Source: Desulfobulbus elongatus DSM 2908
Lineage (GTDB): Bacteria > Desulfobacterota > Desulfobulbia > Desulfobulbales > Desulfobulbaceae
Length of the DNA stretch: 43,834 bases
Assembly (NCBI RefSeq): GCF_000621145.1
Contig: NZ_JHZB01000031.1
Location: 1-43,834, forward strand
Direction of reading: 5' to 3'
In this document: piece after piece, positions 1-7,690 of the stretch
Position numbering within the stretch: the stretch's first letter is position 1
Layout: each line of letters opens with the position of its first letter
The notes under the pieces: model-generated
What the model was told of the DNA's origin: nothing
What the model saw: only the letters and a program-made list of their open reading frames with translations
The model's database searches: none
Made by a program: the position numbers and the translations under genes

Positions 1-198
1 CAAGGCGTTCCAGATGATTCCTGTCCTCAGGACGTACACTATTGCGGAGAAAAAGAGTCGGTTCGAATACTTCGGCTTTCGGCCGCCGCCCGGCTTACGA
101 GTATATTCTTTTCCGGCTTCTCGCAGATCTGTGGGGATCAACGGTTCAACGATCGCCCAGAATGCATCCGAAATTTCCCAGGTTTTGATGCGTGCCAT
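1..198 (-). CDS. IS5-type transposase, N-terminal part (cut by window edge)
   Basis: The reverse strand reads an uninterrupted 66-codon start of a DDE transposase, beginning MARIKTWEISDAFW and running through the family's RKPGGGRKP segment and an AIVYVLRTGIIWNAL segment, then leaves the window. A purine-rich GGGGGGAG lies just before the ATG. The sequence is clearly related to, but not identical with, the decayed copy at 10908-11529, so these are two members of one IS5-like group rather than recent duplicates. The element's outer end probably lies near 260-285, where a short CAAATAAAT motif matches the region upstream of the other copy. Intactness cannot be judged because the catalytic part lies outside the window. 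Confidence 0.85.
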   Translation of the reverse strand, partial: MARIKTWEISDAFWAIVEPLIPTDLREAGKEYTRKPGGGRKPKYSNRLFFSAIVYVLRTGIIWNAL

Positions 199-285
199 TT
201 CTCCCCCCGTTGCTTGGTTTCAACGGATATTAGCTGGTGGCAGGAAAATTGCGAGCAATTTATTTGTGGATAATCACTTATTCAC

Positions 286-916
286 AACGCACCAGCCGAC
301 TGTTGAACCTGAGCCTGTCCGGCGAATTCGTCGATCCCCTGCTGGGCGGCGGCATGAACGCCTTCAACCTGACCCGCTCCTGGGGCCGGCTGCGTTTCAA
401 GGATGCCGGGGAACAGGCGCTCGACGAGGCCACCACCCGAAAAGGCGGCGGTTTCTGCAAAACGGTGCTCAGTTATCAGCGGCAACAGTTTGTGACGAAA
501 AACCTCATCTGCAACTTCAACTTCATCGGCCAACTGGCCGATAAAAACCTCGATGCGTCGGAAAAACTCTCCCTCGGCGGCGCCGACGGCGTGCGGGCCT
601 TCCCGCAAGGGGAGCCTCCGGCGACGAAGGCTACAAGCTGACCGCCGAACTCAGCTGGCGGCTGCCGGGATTGTCGGACGACAGCAACGAGCGTGCCCTG
701 AGCGTCTTTTACGATAACGGCAGCGTCCTCTTGTCCAAACGACCGTCCGACGGCCCGGATTCCAACCGGCGCAGCCTGAGCGGGGCGGGCTTCGGGGTGT
801 CGTGGAGCAGAACGAAATCGTTCGTCGTCCGTCTGGACCATGCCGTGAAGGTCGGTTCGGGGCCGGAGGGCGTGGACAACGGCTTCACCTGGCTCCGGAT
901 GATCAAGTATTTTAAA
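286..916 (+). pseudogene. TpsB/ShlB/FhaC-type outer-membrane secretion protein, 3' remnant
   Basis: Two frames together encode the C-terminal barrel of a two-partner-secretion transporter (ShlB/FhaC/HecB family), which exports large exoproteins across the outer membrane. The first frame ends with the family signature SLGGADGVRAFPQGE. The expected continuation, ASGDEGYKLTAELSW, is found in another frame, so one G has been lost near 612. The second frame ends in TWLRMIKYF, a normal C-terminal strand with terminal Phe. The expected stop is missing because TTTTAA appears to have become TTTAAA, a second single-base loss. The 5' POTRA-encoding part is absent and is replaced by the IS5-type element. 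Without both ends it cannot make a working transporter. Confidence 0.8.
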
Positions 917-953
917 AACCGTATCGCAGCAAAACGAGAAAGGAGAAGAGATC

Positions 954-2963
954 ATGAACAAACCGTGTCTGGCGGCCGTCGGCCTGCTGGCGCTGTCGGC
1001 CGTCGCCGCATCCGCCGCCGAAGATGCCGCCGTCGCCGCCACCAGGGCTGTCGCCCGCACCCAGATATGGAAGGCCATGACCGCCGGCCGGGCCGGCAGC
1101 GCCGCGGTGGCCGTCATGGAGAACGGCGCCATCGTCTACGCCGAGGGTTTCGGCATGGCCGACCGGGAAAAAGGTGAGCCGGTCGGCCAGGACACCGTTT
1201 TCAACATCGCCTCGATCAGCAAGCTCTACGCCGCCACCGCCATCATGCTGCTGGTCGACGACGGCAAGGTCAAACTCGACGATCCGGTCACGACCCACCT
1301 GCCCGAGTTCACCATGTCGGACGAACGCTTCAAGGCCATCACCATCCGCATGCTCCTCAACCACGCCTCCGGCCTGCCCGGCACCGTCGGCTTCGACACC
1401 AGCGGCTTCAAGCACAATGCCGGCTACAACCGAGATACGCTGGACATCCTCGCCCGGTCCCGCCTCAAGCACCGGCCGGGCGAAGCAAACCTCTACTGCA
1501 ACGACGGCTTCACCCTCGCCGAGATGATCGTGGCCAAGGTCTCGAAAATGAGCTACATGGACTTCCTCGGGCAGCGGATTTTTACGCCGCTGGCCCTGAA
1601 GCACACCGGCATGAGCGTGGGCGCGCAGCCGGAAAAGGATGCGGATGTCGCCCGGGTCTACACCCCTGAAGGCAGGGTCCTGCCGTTTGAGGCGGTATCG
1701 CCGCTCGGCGCGGGCGGCCTGTCGGCCACCGCCGCGGACCTCTGCCGCTTCGCCGACAGCTTCACGTCCGGCGGCCGCCACATCCTCTCGGACGCTTCGC
1801 TGGCCGAAATGAGAAAGGTGCAGCCCGCCGACATCAGCGGCAGGTTGAAAAACCCGCTGTTCCCGTACGGCTTGGGTTCGGATTTCGCCGAAATCCACGA
1901 GTTGAAAGCCCAGGGCATCGATGTTATCGGCAAAAGCGGCGGCAGCAGCGGCTACAACTCGATGCTGTTCGTCGCCCCCGACCAGAGGATTGCGGTGGCT
2001 GTCGTCCAGACCGGCGGCACCGGCAACTCGATGGAAATCGCCTACAAACTGCTCAAGATCCACCTGGCCGCGAAGGGCCTGATAACGGATGTCCCGGCCC
2101 CTGTCGCCGCGCCGCCCAAACCCGAACCGATCCCCGCCGGACTGGCGCCTCACGAAGGGTACTACACCGACGGCCAAAAGCTGCTGCGCCTCAGCATCGA
2201 CCTGCCGGCGGAGAAACTGACCGTTTACGGCGTCGTCGCCGGCCGGGAAACCAAGGCCTTCGAGGCCACATACAGCGGCGGTTATTTTTACGGCACCGGC
2301 GGCCAGTACTCCTTCACCGCCGTCAACGGCAAAAGCTACTTCGTCCGGTATCTCCCCTTCTTCAATATCGATTCGATCCTCTACGGGAAGATCGAGCCGG
2401 ACCCGGCGCCGCACAAGCTCGCCCCCGACATCGACGGCCGCCGGTGGCTGCGCCGCAACTTCAGCGCATACACCATGCCGGGCAAGGAGGTCAATCCCGA
2501 CTCCGGCCTGCTCCCGTCCCTGCTTGACTCCCGCCAGATTCCCGGCCTGCCCGGTTCCATCTTTTTCGGCGGCGTCCTGAAAATCATCGGACCGACCACC
2601 GCCGGCTATCCCGCCGCCTTCCTGCGCGATCTTTCGGAACTCAGCCTCAGCGAGCGGGACGGCGTTGCCAGGGCCTGGTATTCCGGCCTGCTGTTCAGCG
2701 ACGCCGCCGCGGTCAACGTGCTCGCCGGCGACGCGGCCAGCCTGCATATCGGCAAGGAGGCTTACAACGAATGGCTGAAAATCGGCCGGGACGCCGTCCT
2801 CGGCTTCACCAGGCCCGCCCAAGGACGCATCCTCGTCTTCGACCCGGCCGGCGAAGTCACGTATGACAGCGTCCTCGACAGCGGCGAGGTCTTCGTGCCC
2901 GCCGGCGGCCTCGTGGCCGTGGCCGGCGACCCGGGCGACGACTTTACCGTGCGGGCGCGCTGA
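954..2963 (+). CDS. Secreted serine hydrolase, beta-lactamase/PBP-like (first tandem copy)
   Basis: 669 aa. A signal peptide (about residues 1-21) leads into a serine hydrolase domain of the class C beta-lactamase/EstB/penicillin-binding fold. The nucleophile motif is S87-I-S-K90, the tyrosine motif is Y181-C-N and the third motif is K318-S-G. The remaining 300 residues form a C-terminal region shared with the next gene and not typical of true beta-lactamases, so an esterase or peptidase acting in the periplasm or outside is more likely than antibiotic resistance. The start follows AGGAGAAGAG with good spacing. It lies 68 bases before a paralogue with the same layout and is probably co-transcribed with it. 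The substrate is unknown. Confidence 0.88.
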   Translation: MNKPCLAAVGLLALSAVAASAAEDAAVAATRAVARTQIWKAMTAGRAGSAAVAVMENGAIVYAEGFGMADREKGEPVGQDTVFNIASISKLYAATAIMLLVDDGKVKLDDPVTTHLPEFTMSDERFKAITIRMLLNHASGLPGTVGFDTSGFKHNAGYNRDTLDILARSRLKHRPGEANLYCNDGFTLAEMIVAKVSKMSYMDFLGQRIFTPLALKHTGMSVGAQPEKDADVARVYTPEGRVLPFEAVSPLGAGGLSATAADLCRFADSFTSGGRHILSDASLAEMRKVQPADISGRLKNPLFPYGLGSDFAEIHELKAQGIDVIGKSGGSSGYNSMLFVAPDQRIAVAVVQTGGTGNSMEIAYKLLKIHLAAKGLITDVPAPVAAPPKPEPIPAGLAPHEGYYTDGQKLLRLSIDLPAEKLTVYGVVAGRETKAFEATYSGGYFYGTGGQYSFTAVNGKSYFVRYLPFFNIDSILYGKIEPDPAPHKLAPDIDGRRWLRRNFSAYTMPGKEVNPDSGLLPSLLDSRQIPGLPGSIFFGGVLKIIGPTTAGYPAAFLRDLSELSLSERDGVARAWYSGLLFSDAAAVNVLAGDAASLHIGKEAYNEWLKIGRDAVLGFTRPAQGRILVFDPAGEVTYDSVLDSGEVFVPAGGLVAVAGDPGDDFTVRAR

Positions 2964-3031
2964 TCTTTTCGGCCATCGCCGTACCCGTTCATTCAAGAGC
3001 AATGCTCCATCAAGAACAGGGAGGAGACATT

Positions 3032-5038
3032 ATGAGTAAACTGCATCTGGCGACAGCCATCGGCCTGGTGCTGGGGCTGATGGCATTTTCACCCCAAACG
3101 GCCTGCGGCGCCGCTGCACGCGCGGACCTCGGCGTGACCAGGGCCTTTGCCCGCACCGAGGCGTGGAAGGCCGTCACCTCGGGCCACACCGGCAGCGCCA
3201 CCGTGGCCATCATGGACAATGGCACCACGGTCTACGCCGAAGGCTTCGGCATGGCCGACCGGGAAAAGGGCCTGCCGGTGGACAAGGACACCCTCTTCAA
3301 CATGGGCTCGATCAGCAAGGTTTATGTCGCCACCGCCATCATGCTGCTGGTCGACGACGGCAAGGTGAGGCTCGATGCCCCGGCGGTCGAGTACCTGCCC
3401 GATTTCACCATGGCGGACGAACGCTACAAGGCCATCACCGTCCGCATGCTCCTCAACCACGCCTCCGGCCTGCCCGGCACGATCGGCCCCAGCAGTTTCG
3501 GCTTCAAGTACAACAAGGATTTCTACCGGGACGTTCTCGCCATTCTCGCCCGGTCCCACTTGAAACACCGGCCGGGCGAGTTCAACCCGTACTGTAATGA
3601 TGGCTTCACCCTCGCCGAGATGATCGTCGTCAAGGTCTCGGGCATGAGCTACCTCGACTTTCTCCGGCAACGGATCTTCGTGCCGCTGGACCTGAAATAC
3701 ACCGGCACCGGCGTGGGCGAACGGCCGGAGAAGGATCTGGTCGTTGCCAGAGACTACACCCCGGCCGGCAAGGCCCTGCCGCTCGAAGTGCTGTCGCTGC
3801 TCGGTTCGGGCGGGCTGTCGGCCACCGCCGAGGACATCTGCCGCTTCGCCGACAGCTTCGCCCCCGCTGGCCGCCACATCCTTTCGCCGGCTTCCCTGGC
3901 CGAAATGGGCAAGGTCCAGCCGGCCGAGATCAACGGCAAACTCAGCGGCGACCTCTTCAGTTACGGCCTGGGGTGGGACTTCGCCGAACTTCCCGACTTC
4001 AAAGCCCAAGGCATGCATGTTCTTGGCAAGAGCGGCGGCACCGGCGAATACAACTCGATGCTGTTCACCGTCCCCGACAAGAGGATCTCGGTGGCCGTCA
4101 TCCAGACCGGCAGCTCAGGCAACGCCATGACCTTCGCCCTGGACCTGCTCAAAACCTACCTGACGGAAAAAGGTCTTCTGGCCAACGCCCCGGCGACGGT
4201 GACCGCGCCGCCCAAAGGCGAACCCATCCCGCCCGAACTGGCAGCCTATACAGGATACTACGCCAGGAACACCGGCCCGATCCGCGTCGGTTTCGATGCC
4301 GCCGCGAACGCCCTTGTCGTCTCCAGCCTGAGCGACGGCCAGGAGAGCAGGGTTTTCTCCGCCGTGTTCAGCAAAGGCCGTTTTCACGAGCCCCACAGCA
4401 CCTACTCCTTTGCCACCGTCGATGGCCATCGCTCTCTGCTGGGGCATCATCCCACCCTCAACGTGGATTCGGTTTACGCCGAAAAGATCGAGCCGCTGGC
4501 GGCTCCGCAAGAACTGGCCGTCACCGTCGACGGTCGTCACTGGCTGCGCCGCAACGCCAAGGCCTTCGAAGGGCCGGCCATCGACACCTTCCTCCTCGCT
4601 TCCCGCACGAACGCCAGCCTGCCCGGCTACGTCGATTTCAGCGGCATGATCATGAAGGTCACCGGTCCGACCACCGCCGGCTATCCCGTAAGCAACACCC
4701 GCGACCTCATCGAACTCAGCCTCGACGAGCAAGACGGCGTCACCTGGGCCTGGCTTTCCGGCATGCTGTTCACGCCCGCCGACGCGGCCCGGACGCTGTC
4801 CGGCGGCACGGCCAGCCTGAGCATCGGGAGCGCGGGATACAACGAATGGCTGAAGGTCGGCACGGATGCCATCCTCAGCTTCACCGCGCCGGCCTCCGGC
4901 CGGATCGTCGTCATCAATCCGGACTCCGGCCCCATGTACGACAGCGTCACCGACAGCGGCGAAGTTTTTGTGCCGGCCGGCTGCTTTGTCGCCGTGGCCG
5001 GCGAACCGGGCGACACCTTCGGCGTGCACGCCCGCTGA
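3032..5038 (+). CDS. Secreted serine hydrolase, beta-lactamase/PBP-like (second tandem copy)
   Basis: 668 aa, co-linear with the preceding gene over its whole length including the C-terminal region. It has a signal peptide (about residues 1-29), S93-I-S-K96, a Y-C-N motif and a K-S-G-G motif. I chose the ATG at 3032 because it follows GGGAGGAG and opens directly into the signal peptide; an in-frame ATG at 3002 would add ten non-hydrophobic residues. The two copies are clearly diverged, so the duplication is old and both motifs sets remain intact, suggesting two maintained enzymes with related substrates. A hairpin with a T-run follows immediately. Confidence 0.88.
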   Translation: MSKLHLATAIGLVLGLMAFSPQTACGAAARADLGVTRAFARTEAWKAVTSGHTGSATVAIMDNGTTVYAEGFGMADREKGLPVDKDTLFNMGSISKVYVATAIMLLVDDGKVRLDAPAVEYLPDFTMADERYKAITVRMLLNHASGLPGTIGPSSFGFKYNKDFYRDVLAILARSHLKHRPGEFNPYCNDGFTLAEMIVVKVSGMSYLDFLRQRIFVPLDLKYTGTGVGERPEKDLVVARDYTPAGKALPLEVLSLLGSGGLSATAEDICRFADSFAPAGRHILSPASLAEMGKVQPAEINGKLSGDLFSYGLGWDFAELPDFKAQGMHVLGKSGGTGEYNSMLFTVPDKRISVAVIQTGSSGNAMTFALDLLKTYLTEKGLLANAPATVTAPPKGEPIPPELAAYTGYYARNTGPIRVGFDAAANALVVSSLSDGQESRVFSAVFSKGRFHEPHSTYSFATVDGHRSLLGHHPTLNVDSVYAEKIEPLAAPQELAVTVDGRHWLRRNAKAFEGPAIDTFLLASRTNASLPGYVDFSGMIMKVTGPTTAGYPVSNTRDLIELSLDEQDGVTWAWLSGMLFTPADAARTLSGGTASLSIGSAGYNEWLKVGTDAILSFTAPASGRIVVINPDSGPMYDSVTDSGEVFVPAGCFVAVAGEPGDTFGVHAR

Positions 5039-5042
5039 CCGG

Positions 5043-5071
5043 TACCGGGCCGGGTTCTCCCGGTATTTTTT
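5043..5071 (+). terminator. Rho-independent terminator after the serine hydrolase pair
   Basis: Arms TACCGGG (5043-5049) and CCCGGTA (5059-5065) form a 7-bp stem directly followed by six T residues, four bases after the stop codon at 5038. This is a standard intrinsic terminator on the plus strand. Confidence 0.8.
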
Positions 5072-5076
5072 CACGA

Positions 5077-5113
5077 ACGGAACGGCCGAACATCGGCCCC
5101 TCGGCCGTTCCGT
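5077..5113. repeat. 13-bp inverted repeat
   Basis: ACGGAACGGCCGA (5077-5089) and TCGGCCGTTCCGT (5101-5113) are perfect reverse complements separated by 11 bases. It sits just behind the terminator and may be a second transcription barrier, although no T-run follows. Confidence 0.6.
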
Positions 5114-5443
5114 CCGACGAGTGGCCCTCCCCCCTCTGTTCATAGGAAGAAACCGATGCGCGCCTGATGCGCATCTGGCCTCCCGCGCCCCTGTATTTTT
5201 CAGTTTCACCGGACGATGCGGGCTAACGAATCCAGGAAAGTAGACAGGAAATGGTCCAACAAATTGGATTTCCTCCCTCCCCTGGTTTCCCTGTTGTTCC
5301 CCAACCATTCCGCCTCGACGGCAACTCCGTGAAAAATCCCTGCATTTGGCGCAGGTCGTGATCCGGGCTGCTTCTGGCATGTTTCGTGCTCTGGAATCCT
5401 TCGGGCACCATGGCCGAAAATTGTCAACAAAGACGGATGGTTC
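5114..5443. other. Intergenic stretch without a recognisable gene
   Basis: About 330 bases between the hairpins and the next gene. Short frames are present on both strands, but none has a recognisable protein pattern together with a ribosome-binding site. A short GATGCGC...GCGCATC inverted repeat occurs near 5154-5174. It probably holds the promoter of the sensory genes that follow, but I see no convincing -35/-10 pair. Confidence 0.5.
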
Positions 5444-5923
5444 GTGAAAAAACTGTTTCTGTACGCGGCCCGCGATTCCGCCGCGTTTCGTCATCTCGAA
5501 TCCTTTCTGCATCGGCTGTCCTTTGGTTTCCGGCTGGTCACCCTGCCGCCGGGGACCCGGTTCACCTCGCCTCTCAGCCTGGAGCTGCGAAGCAGCGATC
5601 CCCTCGTTCTCTATGCCGGCAACGACGAAGACCTGGACGACCTGCTCCGGCTGCGCGACGAATACGACAGTTTCAGGGTTCTGCTGGTCATGCGCAGTTG
5701 CGACCAGGCCAACGATACCAGGCACCGGCTCCTGACGCCGCGCATGGTCTTTTTTCTCGATACCAATCTGCGCAGTCTTCCCCACTATCTGCGCAACCTG
5801 TTCAGGCAGGCGGCGTGCGAAGGGACGGCGCCTGCGGAGGGACAACCGGGGACCGCTGCGGCCGCATCGCCACGGTTCGACTTTTCCTGCCATCCACACT
5901 TCCATCCAGACCACAAGGAGTAA
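5444..5923 (+). CDS. Uncharacterised 159-aa protein upstream of a chemotaxis receptor
   Basis: I do not recognise this protein. It starts with GTG at 5444 ([15 protein letters not shown]), has no signal peptide or membrane segment, and alternates hydrophobic strands with helices. The body around residues 50-115 is rich in charged residues and arginine; the last 30 residues look disordered. The alternating alpha/beta pattern could be a degenerate receiver-like fold, but no phosphoacceptor signature can be pointed to. The GTG start is supported by the opening hydrophobic strand; the nearby ATG at 5437 is in another frame. It ends four bases before the next ATG, so it is probably translated with the chemotaxis receptor and may serve the same pathway. 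Confidence 0.7.
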   Translation: MKKLFLYAARDSAAFRHLESFLHRLSFGFRLVTLPPGTRFTSPLSLELRSSDPLVLYAGNDEDLDDLLRLRDEYDSFRVLLVMRSCDQANDTRHRLLTPRMVFFLDTNLRSLPHYLRNLFRQAACEGTAPAEGQPGTAAAASPRFDFSCHPHFHPDHKE

Positions 5924-5927
5924 CGAT

Positions 5928-7601
5928 ATGTTGAACAATCTCAAGATCGGAATGCGGTTAAGCCTCGGATTCGGCGTCCTCCTGGCGCTCATGCTGGCGG
6001 TGGGTGTCTACGGGCTCACCGCCATCAAATCGCTGCATCGCGACATCAACCTGCTGGTTGAGGACCGGATGGTCAAGGTCGACCAGGCCAACACGATCAT
6101 GCACAATGTCAATATCGTGGCCCGCGCCCTGCGCAACCTCATCATCGACGAGGACCAGCGGCACCAGGCCGACGAACTCCGGCGGATCGACGAGGCCCGC
6201 GCGAAGATCACCGAACTGTTCGACAAACTGGCCGGCACCATCAAAAGCGACAAGGGCGTGGCGCTGATCAAGAAATGCACGGAGTACAGATCGGCCTATG
6301 TCCGTTCGATCGAGACCTACATGAGCCTGATCGCCGCCGGCCAGATCGACCAGGCGAAAAAGACACTGCTCGCCGAGGTCAGGCAAACGCAGCGCGATTA
6401 CCTGCAGGGCATTGGCGAAATCATCGATTTTCAGACGGAACAGGCCAAGCTGTCGGGGCAAAAGGCCGAAACCGCCGCGCAGAACGCCACCGTCTCCATT
6501 GCGGGCCTGCTGACGGCCGCCCTGGTCCTGAGCGTGATCCTGGCCTTTGTCATCGTCCGCTCGATCACCGCGCCGGTGCACAAGGCCTCGGCCCTGGCCG
6601 ACACCATGGCCAAGGGCGATTTCACCGCGCATCTGAACATCCGCCAGAAGGATGAAATCGGCCACATGGCCCGGTCACTCAACCTCATGGTCGACCAACT
6701 GGGCACCACGATCCGGGAAATCGTGGCCGGCATCGGCAGCCTGACCGCGTCTTCCAACGACCTGGCCGCCGTTTCCAGGCAGCTGTCCTCGGCGGCCAAG
6801 GACACGGCCGACAAATCGGGGTCCGTCGCCGTGGCGGCCGAGGAGATGAGCACCAACTTCCAGTCGGTCTCCGCCGCCATGGAACAGTCGACCAGCAACG
6901 TCAACATGATCGCCTCCTCCACCGAGGAGATGACGGCAACGGTCAAAGAAATAGCGGAAAGCGCCGAAAAGGCCCGCACCATCACCGACGCCGCGGTCAA
7001 GCAGTCCCGGGCCACCACGGCCAAGATGACCGAACTGGGCGAATCGGCCCAGAAAATCGGGCGGGTCACCGAAACGATCACCGAAATCTCGGAACAGACC
7101 AACCTGTTGGCGCTCAACGCCACCATCGAGGCGGCCCGGGCCGGCGAGGCCGGCAAGGGGTTTGCGGTGGTCGCCAACGAAATCAAGGAGCTGGCCCGGC
7201 AGACCGCGGAGGCCACCGTTGACATCAAGAACCAGATCGATGAAATGCAGACGACCACCAATGCCACCGTCGGCGACATCGCGCAGATCTCCGAGGTGAT
7301 CATCGAGATCAACGGCGTGATCAACGCCATCGCCACGGCGGTGGAGGAACAGTCGGCGGCGACCGGGGAGATTGCCGGCAACATCGCCCAGGCGTCCATG
7401 GGCATTGCCGAGGTCAATGAAAACGTTGCCCAGAGTTCGGTGGTGGTGACCGATATCACCCGCGATGTCAGCGAGATCAGCCGCCAGTCGAACCAGGTGG
7501 GCGACGGTTCCCATCAGGTACAGACCAGCGCGAACAGTCTTGCCGCGCTGGCCAATCAACTGGAAACGCTCGTCAAACAATTCAAGATCGCGCCGGTCTG
7601 A
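5928..7601 (+). CDS. Methyl-accepting chemotaxis protein
   Basis: 557 aa. A first membrane helix (about residues 9-33) is followed by a periplasmic four-helix-bundle-type sensor domain, a second helix (about 189-212), a HAMP domain (about 211-264) and a long cytoplasmic coiled coil. The highly conserved receptor tip [19 protein letters not shown] lies near residue 388. It should relay a periplasmic signal to CheA/CheW. AAGGAG precedes the ATG. No CheW-binding pentapeptide tail is visible at the C-terminus. It stands between a small unknown protein and a hybrid kinase on the same strand, so the three may share a sensory role. Confidence 0.95.
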   Translation: MLNNLKIGMRLSLGFGVLLALMLAVGVYGLTAIKSLHRDINLLVEDRMVKVDQANTIMHNVNIVARALRNLIIDEDQRHQADELRRIDEARAKITELFDKLAGTIKSDKGVALIKKCTEYRSAYVRSIETYMSLIAAGQIDQAKKTLLAEVRQTQRDYLQGIGEIIDFQTEQAKLSGQKAETAAQNATVSIAGLLTAALVLSVILAFVIVRSITAPVHKASALADTMAKGDFTAHLNIRQKDEIGHMARSLNLMVDQLGTTIREIVAGIGSLTASSNDLAAVSRQLSSAAKDTADKSGSVAVAAEEMSTNFQSVSAAMEQSTSNVNMIASSTEEMTATVKEIAESAEKARTITDAAVKQSRATTAKMTELGESAQKIGRVTETITEISEQTNLLALNATIEAARAGEAGKGFAVVANEIKELARQTAEATVDIKNQIDEMQTTTNATVGDIAQISEVIIEINGVINAIATAVEEQSAATGEIAGNIAQASMGIAEVNENVAQSSVVVTDITRDVSEISRQSNQVGDGSHQVQTSANSLAALANQLETLVKQFKIAPV

Positions 7602-7690
7602 CAACCGCTCGACCGCACTGCCGGGTTCGAGCCGCCGCGAACGTTGTTCCGACTGCCCGCACCCGGCGGCAACCGCCCGACAAAAACGCC

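Noticed and set aside
912-3002. Long minus-strand frame opposite the first serine hydrolase
   Set aside because: It repeats the low-complexity valine/glycine/glutamate composition of antisense frames, while the plus strand carries a full catalytic motif set.
954-5038. Antibiotic-resistance beta-lactamases
   Set aside because: The fold and motifs are shared with esterases and peptidases; the proteins are much longer than class C enzymes and have a large extra region.
4115-5992. 625-codon minus-strand frame across the second hydrolase, terminator and small unknown gene
   Set aside because: It would have to cross a terminator and two supported genes, and shows no recognisable protein.
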